This document shows positions 43,600 to 58,500 of a stretch of 64,000 nucleotides of DNA, piece by piece (position 1 is the stretch's first letter; each line of letters begins with the position of its first letter). Both the position numbers and the translations under genes were made by a program. This DNA is from Odiellus spinosus. Its lineage: Eukaryota; Arthropoda; Arachnida; Opiliones; Phalangiidae. Under the pieces are notes generated by a model, which saw only the letters and a list, made by a program, of their open reading frames with translations, did not search any database and was not told the origin of the DNA. The stretch lies in the NCBI GenBank assembly GCA_963920705.1, contig OY987226.1:25067136-25131135 (forward strand), given 5' to 3'.

Positions 43600-46500
43600 C
43601 TATTGTTACAAAGTTATTGTTACTTGTAGTATCCAAATGCATGTATTACACCCTCATGGGGACCAAAATGCTTCAAAGCTGGGTGAAGCTATTGAAGCTT
43701 CACTTGACTTAAGATTTTGGGTCTAAACTGCAGGGTTCCCACCAGGTTCCTGAAATACCTAAACTTCCTTAAAGATCTTTAAAATACATCCTCTTTTCAA
43801 TAATTACAAGAAATATCCCAATTGTCAAGACCTCTTATGACTAACTTTTTCGGTAAGGGAATTAATCTCCGGGTGCGTAGCATAAAATTTCAAAAGGAGA
43901 TTCCTCGACTTTTACAGGTTTTCCTAACCATTTCTAAAGAATTTCTCTGACAAATATTTTACATGACTCTACTCATTATAGCGGCATGTTGGCAATGCAC
44001 ACTTTCTCTATACGTGATTTGATTCAGTGTATCAATCAGGGTTGATACGAGATCAAACTGAATCTTTAGGAGAATATTTTCAGCTTAAAATAACTTTTAT
44101 TACAATTCAATGGTCAACCTAACGTAAGCATTTACTTGACCCCTAACAAAATGTTTTATTTCCGTCTTCTTGGGCCCACTTTCAAAATTACTGACTTACA
44201 AACCCCGAATCTTTTTAACAAAATAATTCTTAGAATCTTGACTCGCCATCAATTTCAAAAGATAGCTCCTGAACTAGTAGTAAAATGATGATATAGATAT
44301 CATTTGGCCTCATATTTAAAACCTATATTTTGAATTTGCTTCCCTTTTTTTATGTTATGAAGTACCTTTTTTCTCAAATTTATTTTGGATTTTGGTGGGA
44401 GCCCTGAAATTGTATTTAGGATAAATAACAGGTTCCGTCTCTTTAAGCATAACTAGATAATCTCATATGTTTTTACTCTTATCTTGAGATTAAAATTTAC
44501 CTGCTCATGAATAATATTAGCCAAATCCCTAAAAATTTCATTTAGATCCAAGATGGATCGCACAATATGGTTAACTTCGCGCTCTCTTTCACGAACCCTT
44601 TCTGTGTTTTCTTCGAGGAGCAATAGCTGCTGGTCGGTAAATGCCTAAAATAGAAAAGCGTTTATCAATATAAAATCCTTGTAAAATAGAAAATGAGTGG
44701 CATTTACTTGATCAGTGAGATTTTCAATGTATAGATCATTTTCATCCGTTGGTGTTATTAAAGGTGCATCAAGAAACTGCTGTGACCTCTCCTCCCTCGA
44801 TTTCATCCCTAATAGGAAAATTTATGAATAATAGAAAAGACTAACTGAAGGGTGAAGAGGAAAATCAAGGGATTTCTTATTGATTCTACAGTTAAAAATG
44901 ACTTGTTTGCGCATAAAAATATTAGTGGAAATGTCTCTTTGTGAAAAAATTGGAAAAGATTCAGATTTTGTCGAGTTTTAGCACGATTGTAACAGTGTGC
45001 CATAACATGTGCCACAGGTTTGTTTGTTTTTTAAGACAATGGTGGATCATCTTGAGTTGTCAGAGGTTCCTCTTAATTCTATGTCAAAATCAGTGGGTTT
45101 CTGATTTTTTGTACAGTTCAGAGACACTTTCTGAATGTTTTAAAACAGAAGTGTCAATTTTCCTCTTCAATCTTTTAACTTTAAAGCAAGTGTCTGCTTG
45201 TTAACTCTTCTACCAACCTTGGCAGGGCATTATAAGGTTAAGTTTAGTAGGAAGAACAAAAAACAGGAGAGCTAAGACTTTCTCTAAAGTAACTCCAACT
45301 CCATTCCATGCATTTCCTCCTTTATGTTTTTATATAACTATTACTCTACCATTTATTCTAATTTTAGAAAATTCAACGTTAATAGTCAACGTAGCCTTCT
45401 TGAATTTTAAAATTTCTTTGAAATACTACGTTAAGCTTGCAGAGTTCATACGTTTTCCCTATTTACAGGTGCAAAGAAGATTTTAAAAACAGTAGTAACT
45501 ATTAATTTTTACGGATTAAGGTTGTACAAACTTGATGTTATTGAAGTTTATTTCCCTAATTTAAGTAAATTTTTTTAATAATATCCCTAAACATTCAAGT
45601 TCGTTGATATTTCAAGTTTTCCATGGCACCATATGTTTCTTTAAAGTATTGAAAGCATTCAGTAAGAAGGAGGCTGTTTCTTAGTTATTACAATTATTAG
45701 TCCTTGTGGAAGCGTTTTTGGGAAATGCTACTGGAACGAATTTCACTTTAGGGGTGAACCAATTTAAAGGTATAGGGTAGTACGAGCTTGAATTTCCCCA
45801 TTTGTTAAGTAAAACCCAATCTAAGGCGAGAAAGCGGGGCCGAATAAAGTAGGTACAGAGGGGCAATTACCTCCCAGGTGAGAGTCAAATGGGGCGCACA
45901 GAGCTCTGTTAGAGGTGCACTGAATTAAAGTCCTTCTCCGGGGCAAGAGGGCAATGAATGTTGGATAGAGTTTGATTTTAAAATTAAGAAGCGCCTATGA
46001 ATACCACCTAGTACACAGTAGCCTAAATTTTCCATATCAAGCACCATTTATGAAGGTATATGGAGGAAAAGATGATTGAAAAATTCACTACTAAACAAGA
46101 CACAACTCAACAGTAAACAAGCTCATGTAGATGGTTTCAATTTTATCATACTTCTTAAGTAAGCAGATTGGTCAACCCGGAATGCTGTGGATAGTTCTTG
46201 TAACGAAGTAGCGAGGGAAATAACGACATTTTTGGCCACTCTGGATTCCTGGACACCTTCGCCCCGTGATCCAATATCATTCTGGCTACTAGATCGAATT
46301 TTATGAACTATCCTTTGACAATGCGTGAACATCTGAAAATAAAAGGCAATCAAAAATTGAAGAATATAAATTAAAATTTAGGGTTGATCATCTAATCACT
46401 GATAGCTATTTAATCTTAGTAATAAAGCTGAGGTAAATATTTAGCAGACGATTCATTTATCTGGTTTATAAAGGATAAACTACAATCTGGAATTTTTTTT

Positions 46501-49500
46501 AATTGAGTTTCATGTTAAGATATAAGTGAAAACATCAACGTCACCATTTCGAGTTAAACTTTTTAGGGTAGAAAAGTGTGTAAAAATCGATAAAACATCA
46601 TTTTTGTCATAAATGGGCCTAGTTGGTGTCCAAAAGTGACTTCAAAATAAAGGTAGATTTTTCATTTTAAAAAGGAATTTAATGGTCAATTACGAAATAT
46701 TATTTATCACTATTTATTAGCGAATTATCAAAAGGCCACTTAAGACCAGTTTATAGATATCTAATAAAATAATAATACAGTAGCTTACCGATGATAAAAC
46801 TATATTATTTACCTACTACCTATAAAATTATAAAGTTTTACACTTGGAAAAGATCTTTCTGGTTTATTTTACGCTAAGCCTAATTCGTGACTATTTCTGT
46901 TTGAAAGTAAAGAATGTTGGACGCGAGCTCTTGCCATGCTTACACTCTGATGAGGTGGGTGGCTAAAGAGTGCTATAATATTTAATTGGCTTCAAACTCT
47001 GGTGATTCGCCATAGAATTGCTTTGAAATTGTTTTGAATTTTTATTGAATTTGGTAGATAAATATTGATATCAACGAAATTAAGAAGCATTACATATTAT
47101 TAATTCTTCAAAGAATTCTATATTCTTAGAGTAAAACTTTGCAGCTTTGATAACTGTGATTTGCCCCAATACCTTTTGGGGTATATTTTACTAATCAGTA
47201 ACTAATTTATCATCAGACTGCAGGGTATCCCTTTAATTAGGCAGTTGTAAAATTTAGAGCATTACATTACAATGTTAATATACCTGGGTTATTTCTTGGG
47301 TTAGTATTTCTATGCTTCGTTCCTCCTCTGAACTTTCGTCAAATGTTGGTCGATGAAGATGCTTCTCATGGAGAGCCGAGAGCACCTTCACTAAAAAATA
47401 GAGTTAACATTATGCGAAAGTAAAAACAGAAATTCTTTTAGGTACAAGGCAAACTGATTACGCTGATAATGTTCAAGAAAGTGTATTAACATTTTGTTAT
47501 AGCCAAAAATCTATATCCACCCCAGAGCGAATATATATTTTCATACGCTGTTTGGGCATGCTATGTTCTAAAAGGGATTAGGTTTTATTTTTCCACATCC
47601 ATAAATTTTGCAATCTACCAACCACACCTCTGAGTATTTACTTAGCTTGTTTACTCAATCAGGGGGGGAAGTGCCACAATGTACCCCACAAAACCTTTCT
47701 AGGGCGCCAAGAGCTTATCAGGAATTAAAGTATTTTTAAAGTACACATGCAACCTCACTCAATTCGGGCCTCGTCAAATTGAAATACGTTTATTTCGTTT
47801 TCAAGAACTAAACTTTATCTAACCAGTGTACTAAAGCCTCGTTTTCATGAGAGCAATATATCAATCGAGTGATATCGCTGAGGCTTGTCTTTTATTACAG
47901 AAGTGGGTGGCGCCTTAATCAAAGATAAGATTTCATTGAAAGACAATATCGATCCTCTTTCTAGATTCTCGGATTTCATAAATTACTTCTTGCAGGAATT
48001 TACTAAAGAGCAGCGAGGAGAAAATCTAAGTCAAAATGCAGTGGCAACCTCAGGGGATAGGCTAAGTAGACTTTATAGCTACTCAAGTCTACATAGCAGC
48101 AATATCAAATACTCTCAATGTTTTGGTGTTTTTATTGCAAATCACTCCAATGAAAACGAATCATTAACTTAAATTTACATTTAAGATACATTTGAAATAT
48201 CTTACTTTTTTGTTTTATCTTTGTAGTAACATACTGCATCTGAAATATTTCAATTAGATAAGTTTTTTGGGGCATTTTATTTAGAAATATATACTGATAT
48301 ACTACATTTAATTAAAAGTGAAGCTGTCACCATATTATTTTGGGGGGTTTTATATATTATTGAAAACCTTAAAACTGTTTTTTCAGAAACTTCAACATTA
48401 TGAGAAAAATGCATAAATCTTTTTCGGATTGCGTTAGGTTTAAAATGAAAAGTAGGACTTTCTAGATTAAATAAATACTTTGTCAAAAGAGACTGTGCGA
48501 ATAAAGATTTCGAATAAGATTTTTACAAATGCTATTCAAAATTTCATTTGAATTGCGTGAGAAATCAGTGACAGCATTACTTGAAAGGGATGGTGAAGAT
48601 ATTTTTATCAATTCTACTACGTAGTGAAACGTTCAGGAGTGTCAAAAAAGTATATAAAAAAAAAAGTGCCTCACTTTTTGAGTACTTAAACAAATGCAAG
48701 AGTTAACGCGACGTAAAGAGTGTGTCGCAGAGATTTAATTAAACCAAAAATATGGGGTCTTGCTGGAAGGTTACATTTTTTACCCGCTAGATGGTGCCAT
48801 TATACAAAGTATCTTCAAAATCCTCCTCAGCAATACTTCCAGTTGCAAGCTCCACCCCCTTTCTCATAAAGAAAGTCTTTTGAAAAAGGAGACAGTTCCC
48901 ATTTCATTGTCAGAAAGGAAACAGAATAAAGATGTAAAAATTAGACAGAATAAAATAGTGAATAAATATTAAAGCTTAGAATTAGATTTTTTTTTATACG
49001 AATTAGATGAGCATCTCTCTGGGAGGAAAGAAGATCCAATGACATTCTAAAAGAGTCTGATCCGAAGAGATCCTCAAGAACACTCCAAAGGAGCTAAAGA
49101 CATCAAAAGACTTCCCCAAGACTTCTTGACACACTGAAAGACTTCCCCGTGTCCTCTTAAGACTAGCTTTTTTCGGTAAGGGAAGGGTAAATTTATTATA
49201 GCTAGAAAATATCCTTAATGGGATTCCCCATTCTTCGAAAAGCCAAACCTAATAAATAAGGGAAAATAAATGATTATATATAAAAATAGATAAAGAGCTC
49301 CTAATTATTTTTCCCAGATTACATTCTTTTGATTGGTGGAACCGGTTTCGATTGAATGGCAAATTCTAAATTTGACTTTTATTCACAGACATTTCCTGAA
49401 GGTATCACTGTGCAAACAGGTCCTATTTATATAATTATTGGTATATATAAATAACTTTATTTGAAACGAGACGTTTTGAGCCGAGGTCCTTCTTCAGTCG

Positions 49501-52500
49501 TTCATTAGTTTTACTTTGATTTAAAATTAGATCTCGCGCTATATTCAAACTCCAAGCAAAGTGTTAAATAATTTGCCAATGTTTTTCCAATTACAACAAT
49601 TTCAGGCGCTTAATGAAAATCAATGTAACGGATATTTCTTAAATACATGGGAGTCATGTCTTGATTATAAAAACATTAAATTTAAAATCGCAACATTTCC
49701 CCAATTAGTTACTTCCAGGCATTCCTGGACAAGTACCTTGTTTATGAATATACAATCCTTCATAGAATTTTCTTTTATACCAATTTCATAGTTTCTCGTT
49801 TTGAAATTTTGTAATCTTCCCATTTAAGCGATTTTTTGTAGTCTAAAGATATTTAGCGTCAATATGCGTTGAACCACATGACCTAGGGATTTCGTAAATG
49901 ACGCCCTGAATGGTGGAATCCATAATTCTAGGTTTTGTTAGAGAATTTGATTTTTTAGAACGTGTTTTTATTATAATTTTTCAAATTTCGTTTAGTGTAG
50001 TTTTACATACATAAGACAAACCTAAAACTTCCTCTCTTGGTGTACTTTTCATACCAGGTGGCATACTGAATAAGTTCATGACAAATATGGTTTCATTACG
50101 TGTTGTTGGATGCTCCGATTCAATTAGCTAGCTGATTTAAATTTTAAATTTATCCGAAATTGCGTTCTCAGATATGGTGTTTTAAACCTTTTACGAACGA
50201 TGCTTTCACATGTTGCAGATGGTTCTAATTAAAGTTTAAAAATGTTTTGAATGAGTAGTTTTTTGATATAGTGAAAAGGTTAGTTTACCACTAAAATTTT
50301 TAGTAAATAGGTGGTAAACTAACCTTTTCACTATTTAAAACATTTTTAAACTTTAATTGAAACTATATAAAACATGTGAAAACAACGGTCGTAAAAGATT
50401 TAAAACGCCAATTGATATCCCAATTTAGGAAAAATTAAAAATTAGGAATCAGATAATGGAATCGAAGTATCAAAAAATAATTTTCACAACCGTATTTGAT
50501 AGGAACATAATCAGTATGTCACCTTATATGAAAAGTAATCCAAAAGAGGAAGTTCCAGTTTTGCATTATATCCCTTACCGGAAAAAGTGCGATCTGAAGA
50601 GGTCCTCAAAAACGCTACAAAAGTCTTGTGGAAGTCTTTAAGACTTCCCTAAGACCTCATAAGACCAACATTTTTTGGTAAGGGCTATTACATCAACATT
50701 ATTATCTTGCTACAATTTTAAACGTTAGTTATTTGTTGAGCACGTTGAAGGTCGCATTGTTTCCCTGCTTAGCAGATGATGTTGGTCATAACAATTTGTA
50801 CAAGAGGCAAATTCAAGAGCAGAGAGGGCAGTTAAACGTTTTATTTTATCTGGCAACCACCTTGAATGGGCTTAGCCTCTGTGGCACACAAAACACAGTA
50901 GCCACGGCAGGAATTTTTCACGAGTAGGCACAGCCAGACCTCTTAAAACTACGTAAGGCACTGGAAAGACTTAAACAAGACCTCTTAAGACCAACTTTTT
51001 TTTGATAAGGGATACTTAAAATCACAAAGACAAACGAAATTTGAAAAATTATAAAAAACACTAATATTCCAAAAAAAATCTATTTTTTCTAACAAAAATG
51101 AAATTAAGGATTCCACCATTTCCAGAGGGGTCTGTTTGAAAAAAGAATTACAAGTAAAATTAGAATAACAAATGAAATGAAATAAATAATTTAAATTTGT
51201 ATTAGTGATGTCAGGAAGTATCAAATTGGGGGAATATTATGATTTAAATTATATGTTTTTATAACTAACGCATGACTTACATGTACTTATGACATTGTTA
51301 CATTGATTTTTATTAAGCGCTTGAAATTGTTGTAACTAGAAAACCATTTGTAAATTAGTATTTAACACATTGACCTTTCGCTCACAATCAAAGTAAAACT
51401 ATCGAACGAATAAAGAAGGGCTTCAGCTCGAAATGTCTCATTTAAAATAAAGTTCTCTATATCACATCGTTTTCTCTGAAAAAACTACTATATCTTCACC
51501 ATGGTAAGTAATAAGTTCTATTTTTCTTCTTCGCCCTTCCTTTAAATAGTAATTTATGCTACTTAACACATATTAATTAGAAATAAATAGTGACACTAAC
51601 TTCTTCAAGACCATCCATCCTGCAAAAATAAGATTTGCATTAATATTTAATAGCAAAATATTTTAAACCTTCCAAATTTTAAGATCCTAGACCGAGCTTT
51701 GTTAACTACATTGGGTTGAAAAAACTATCCTAGAAAGGTCCAGTGATATTTTTTCCACAATCCAATACATTATGCCAAAAATAATGCACATCTTTTTGAA
51801 TGTTGGTTTGCAGTTTATTTAACTGATGGTACGGAGCTCAAGAGGTTCTTGACTCGTGTCACTTCCCAATTGATGAAGAGTTGAGTATTGTTACAATTAA
51901 GATGACTAACCAAATTTGGAGTTGGCTATTACCCGTTAGAGCGGCCACGCTGTAAGCTGAAGGTTGTTTGTTAACCAAGCTTTTTTCTGCAGGTGGGTGC
52001 ATTTGTAAGTTTTAATTTAATATTGCATGAATTAACTAGTTCCCCAGGTGTTTCAAAGGAAATTGTAACAGGAAAAATGGCTAGTTTCAGAGAGCCATAA
52101 AGATTCCCAAGAAAACTTAACTTTATTATTAAAAGGAGATCCTCCAACTAGTGAAATGACTTTGCTTCATAAAATATCCAAAAAACCCACTGTTGTACGC
52201 AAGATTGTGACCGTAAAAATAATCAAGAATGAGATTTAGCAATATTCAATAGAGTTCGTACAAACATGAAAAACAGAGAAATAAAGATATATGATCAGGG
52301 AAAATAATAGAGTAAAAAACCTCAGGGAAAAAAAAATTATTTGATGAATTCAGGGAAATTTATATGAAAAAACTTTTGACATAGTACCTGAAAACCGAGC
52401 TCTAATTTATTTTCAGAGCCATTTCTCTTTATTTCTAACATTATTTTTGCTTTTAAAGATACTTTTATGCTTTTGAGCTGAAAATTTTCCTATAACCAAC

Positions 52501-55500
52501 TTATGTCATGCTGATTATGGGACTATTTTTTTCGTTTCGATTCGTTTAAAGGCAATTTTCACTATCTTATCTGGCTAGGCCCTTTATTTTAGAAATTTTG
52601 TATGAACCATATTCAAAGAATGTGTCGAAGCACGTGTTGCATAGATTTTACTAAGCCAAAGGTCTTTTGATTAGTCGGAGATTCTCCTTTTAATTGAATG
52701 GCAAAATCGGAAAATTTGTGATTTTTTTTACAATTCCTAGACACTTCCCGAATGTTTTACAAAGCAATTGTATCTAATTATTAGAGCAGAATTCATAAAA
52801 AATCTCCGTTTTCTCTTCACCCACACATAAGACCTCAGATGGCCTTAGAATCTAAATCCAAGAATTAGCTTTGAAATCATTCTTCCATTTCCCTCTTTTT
52901 CCAATGTTTTAGGCAAAGCTGCTGTTAGGATCATTTTCACAATTTTTCCTGGCCTCCCCCCATGTTTTTTTCTTTTAAGGTAGTTGTCTCCACAGAAATC
53001 TGAACTTTTCTATGCATAATTGCATAGAAAAGGGTGCGTTTCTTTTGGTGATGACTAAAAATTAAGACTAGTTGTGTGTTGTAAGAATCCATTTTGGTAC
53101 GTAATTTTAAAATTTACTTCGTAATTAATCAACTTAAGCCAAATTACCAAGAGGGTGGATGGCCATTTTCTTTATTAGGAACATAGCCCTTTTCAATATC
53201 AGTGTGACCTACTAGAGCTGCTTGGTCATCTGTAAACTGAAATGAAAACAAATTTGATAATGGTTTATTAATTCATTTAGAGTTGAATAAAATCAATAAA
53301 ATTCAACAAGAATATGATACAGAATTATACTAGAAAAGCTTAATGCAACCGAGGGCCATCTAACGAACCAACTAGACATGCGTGTATCCCAATTCCATTG
53401 CACGTGCTAAGCATCATACCTAGGTTGGAGGCTAGCACATTGAAAGACCAGCATTTCTGGCGTAATTTTCTTGCTAAAATAATTGAATATAAGTATTTCT
53501 CATAAAAATGTATTATTGAGAATTGACCACAGAGTGGGGTATGTAGGTAAAAATTTGGTTTACTAAAAAAAAAAAAAAAAAAAAAATTCTTGGAATTAAA
53601 TTAAATTTCTGTGGTATTTTCAGTTTCTCTTACCTATACATTGCGTAAATAATGTAAGAACAACATAATGACCTTTTGTAAAGAAAGGAAAATTACCTAC
53701 AACTTCTATTTTAAAAGCTGCAAAGTGCGGAGGCGACAAAACTGTTAAGTTGCTTTTCTCAATAGGGACTCTCCATAAATGTTTTGAATGCTCTGATCCC
53801 ATATAACTTTGACAAGGTTTATATCTCAATTTCAGGGCTCCCAGCGCATAGCCCAGAAAAAATTATAGGTATTATAGGTTTTAAAAGCCAAAAATATAGG
53901 TAATTTATAGGTCCAAAAATATCAATTTATAGGACTATTTATAGGTTTTTAGTTTCGAATAATAGGGATTTTATAGGTAGGTTTCTCTGACATGTAATGC
54001 AATATAGGTTCTATAGCCTCTAGACCTGTCCCTCCGCCTTTCTTTGGCACTACTAGCTACTCACGCCCCTCTCGACAGTCTACCTAACCTCTAAAAAAAT
54101 AGAGAAATAATTACCAGTGACCTAGGAGAGGAAACCTTTCTGCCACAGCTTGGTTTTTTGCAATCATTTGCACTTTTTCCAGCAAAAGTATCATTTTTAT
54201 AGTTATATAGTTCATTCCTTTCGAATTATGTCACCGAAACTGAACAAATTCCCCAAAAAAAAAATAGGTATTATAGGTTAAAAAGTGAAATTATAGGTTT
54301 TTATAGGAACACTTCAGAATTATAGGTAATTATAGGTATTATAGGTGGTCTGGGAGCCCTACAATTTAACCTTTACTAAACCGAAAAATACAGCTTAGAA
54401 TATTGATTGATCTTTAAAGCCTCTTCTGATGTAGCGTAATTAGTCAGTTTAAATCGGATTTAACCGGCTAATTACACCTCGTCTGAAGTGGGTATTAGCT
54501 TTAAATTGAGTAAAAATACTAGAGATTATATCACGGAATTATAGGAGAAAATAGGAAGGAGGTAAATGTATATTAAATGTGGTCACCCGGGTTATGTTTC
54601 TCTCAAAAGCAATTCACCAGCATCATTAAGCGAGGCTTATTGACATTAAGTCTCCTGTCACTTTTGAGTTGGTTGGTTAGGTTAAAAGAAAAAAAAAAAA
54701 AAAAAAAAAATGCAAACCTTATCTTTCTGATCAAGAACTTATATCCCAACTACCCAATACCTCACCGGCTTCATAGATTGGATTTATTCTATTTATAGGA
54801 ACGACAAGTAAATCCTCCTTCAAGTTTACAAGCAGGCATATTTCCATTGGTATGTGGTTCTGGTAATTGACTCTCCAGAGCTTTCGTTACGGAATTTGAA
54901 ATAGCCCTCTCTCTAGCGGTTGAGAGTGGATCGAACTGTGTTAGGAAGAGGGGGACAGGAAATCACTGGTCTTCCAGTGTATAGTCACAAAAGGTTTGAG
55001 ACTCATTCATTACCATTTCCTTGTCTTACAAAACAAAACCCAAAAAAAGCATTTCTGAGAATTTTTCCTCTATTTACTATATATGCTCTTCCCTGTGGGT
55101 AGCCAGATTACAATGAGTCGAAAAACTTCGGTAGGTCAACCATAATTTACAGCATGTTCAAAGCTACGCTATCCATTATCTTTACTTTGACATATTTCAC
55201 GTCTGCTGACAATTTAGAGCGGAAGAGATTACTAGGGAGTGTACTGCAGAGGAACTACTTAAGGTGGAGGTTGCTTCTTATAATTTTACTATATATTTCA
55301 GAACGCTGTTTACGTACACCTCCTCACTCAAACGATTTTCTTTAACACGTTCATTTTTCAGATATTCCGCAAAGCTTGCCATAATTCATGACTAAACTAC
55401 TTAAGTTAAATTAACACGAGTTTTGGATCATTCTACTGTCATTTATCTCACCAACTATCGACTGCTTGGTCTAGCGGCCGCATTTGCTTAATGCGACTCA

Positions 55501-58500
55501 TCGGGGCGCTTGAGTTCCTCTGCCCCATTTGAGTGGTTTTTTCCCCTTTTTCCGGTGTTACTTAAATCTCTCACATGGGGGGGAGAGGAGTATATGTGAA
55601 AGCGCGGCAAGTTTAGATGTAAATGCAGGTACCATTTCTATGGATGAGTCTAATTTATTTTCTTATGGTTATACTTTATTTTTGCATTCTTGGAGTAAAT
55701 GGATTTACGAACTAGTCAATGGAGAAAATGTGCCTGATCCTGTAATACAATACAATATTGAATGTGAATCTGAACTGTTGAATGTTATAGGGTGGAAGGT
55801 GGTTGTTTTTCTGAGGAATTATGATAAATCTAGCCCAACTTCGACCTTTAAATTTTCGACTAAATTTAACATGTTATAACACACATAACAAAATACTTAA
55901 CTAAATTTACTGTCAACAGTAAATTGATCCAATCTGTTAATCCGGTAAAACACACAAGTACGCTAGAGTGACTAGAAAATACTCCAAGGACTCGATAAAT
56001 TCTCACATGAACAACTTTTGAGACATTTTTCGAAAGTCTATTCACGCACAAATTTTGGAAATAATCCTCCGCACAAAGGGGGGTTGGCATATTTTTGAGG
56101 AGATGGGGGTAATGCAGTTTTTGAAGTCAGAGGCTAGAAGGTCAGGGCCACCCTTTTTACGCACTATCCCCTTTTGACAGTATGCTTTGATGTAAACTTG
56201 AAGCATGATTTACATGTGTTATTACCAAAACCAAAAATAAATATGGAACAAAAAATCTATTGGCGTTTTCCATTGGGCTACTCCTGGCACTCCAGGAGTT
56301 CTCTGAACATATTTTTGTCTTCTACTGGATAAAAAAGAGCACTTCCAGGATGGAGTAACATCTTCCTTTGGGCCACTCACGGAGCACTCCAAGCTGGTCC
56401 AGATACTGAGTAATGATTTCGGAGCACTCCGATCTCAAATGGAAAATGAACCACAGCAACTACGTGCCACTGCGTGAAAAGTGTGGAATGTCATCTTTCT
56501 TTGGGAGGTTGAACTGAGACCGTTCCGGGGTACTCAGAGCGAGAGCGTTGATGTTACAATAAAATTTGGAGTATTATCGGAGCAGTTCCAATGGAAAATG
56601 CTCTTTGATTAGACTAGCCATCCCTGCCTCTCCCTGTAGAAAGCATATTGTTTAAGACACAATATATAGCCAGCTATTTAAAAATCCATTTTGATGAGGT
56701 AATATTTCTCGGGGATATCTTGTCCCTGAAGCATAACGGTTCAGCGTAGACAGAGGGAGGACAATTCTCCATATCTTCTCTCGCAGACATGAACTATGGA
56801 TACTACTATTTTTTTGTCTGAAGAATAGGCAAGGGGATGGAACAAACTTTATAAAATGGTTTTCATCCCTAAGAGGCTGTTCCTCCTCGGTGGCAGTGAT
56901 GGGCGCGCTCCTTGCAGCTCCGCTCACTTGAAGTATTTTGAGTGGAGATGAGAGGTTTTTTTGTGGTATACAAGAGGAGCGCGAGTGGAGAAGTACTAAA
57001 TTTCATAGGAGAGGAGAGTTGGAGAGGAGAGGCACATTTTTAGGGACTCCAAGAGATGAGTAGAAATGAGGGCCTACTTTTTTGAAGCCTTCAAGAGATG
57101 AGTAGAAATGAGAGGCTTTTTTTTTTGGGACTCCAAGATACGAGTAGCAATGAGAGAATTTTTTTTTGGGACCCCAAGCGATGAGTAGAATTGAGAGGCA
57201 TTTTTTTAAACTTCAAGAAATGAGTAGATATGAGAGGTTCCTTTTTTAGATTCCAAGAGATATGAGTAGAAATGAGAGGCATTTTCTTTAAACTCCAAGA
57301 AATGAGTAGATATGAGAGGTACTTTTTTGGGATTCCAACAGATGAGTAGAAATGAGAGGAGCTTTTTCGGACTCTCCGCTCACTTGGATATTTTGTCTAT
57401 TTTAAAAAAAGTTCAATGTTTGGTGGCTTTAGGAGGTGGTAAACTGGGCTATTTACCCTTGGATCCAAGTTTTTTTGCGCAAAATTTAAATTATATGTAT
57501 GGTAGGGTCGCCTAATTCTGAACACTTTCATTTAAAAATGTATAACTTAACTTTGGTTGGGTCTATTTAAAGATGGAAAAGCTCATTTTGAAGATTAAGA
57601 ATGAGACTATTCGCGGAACGCGACTTCAATACTCTAGGAAAAGATCCTAAACGACACTAATTAGCCAACCACGATAATTAGCATAGTTATTTACGCCGTT
57701 TTTAAGGGAATGCTTCCCTTAGGGTCCCAGAAATAAGCTATTACGAGCTTCGGAAAAATCCCAAGCTTTACGCACTGTAAAGTTTGATTTTCCAGCTACC
57801 AGAAGCCGATGAAACCCTCCTTTGAAGTCTATTACTCCCTGGTCTTGTCTACCCCTCTCTGTATGGGTTAGTTTCAAAAAGCGCGATTCGTACCCCTCCT
57901 AACGGTAGATATTTTCGGAGCGGGAGTTCGTCGAGCGAATATCTCTAGCAGCCTCGGAGTTCGTCAAAAAAAGTCATCGTTTGTGGAGAGAGAGAATTTC
58001 CAATTTTCCGTAGACAGAGGGGTATGAAGTAGGACCCCTCCGATCTCGTAAAATTGGGAATTTTACCCATACGGAGAGGAGCGCTATATCGAACATTAGA
58101 GTAGTAGACTTCAAAGGAGGGTTTCATCGGCTTCTGCCGCTACAAAATAAACTTCTCAAACCCAGAATTTGGCCACAAACTCTTCTCGAAAACGTAATTT
58201 CAAATATGTCTAAGAATTTCTAATTCTTAACGTTGTTCTGAATTATACGAAAAACTCCCAAAAAATGCTAAAGGAACCATTTCCGCCCCTCGAATCGAGA
58301 AACGAGTGTCACCAACGGATTCCTTGGCAGAATTAGGAAGGGAAGGCGGAATTAGCGCGATAGAGCCAGTATTTGGGAAGTTATCGTCGATTTCCTTCAA
58401 AATGAGGATTCCTTTACACTCGTTTCTCGATTGGAGGCACGCTAGTGGTTCCTTTTGCAAATTTTGGATTTTTTTTTTTTACATGTCATAAAATTTGAAA

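Noticed and set aside
47885-48172. 95-codon plus-strand ORF inside the STX16 intron
   Set aside because: No recognisable motif; lies between two STX16 exons on the other strand with no supporting splice sites.
55529-55879. 116-codon ORF
   Set aside because: Begins inside the foldback copy 55346-55665; composition and context argue for chance.
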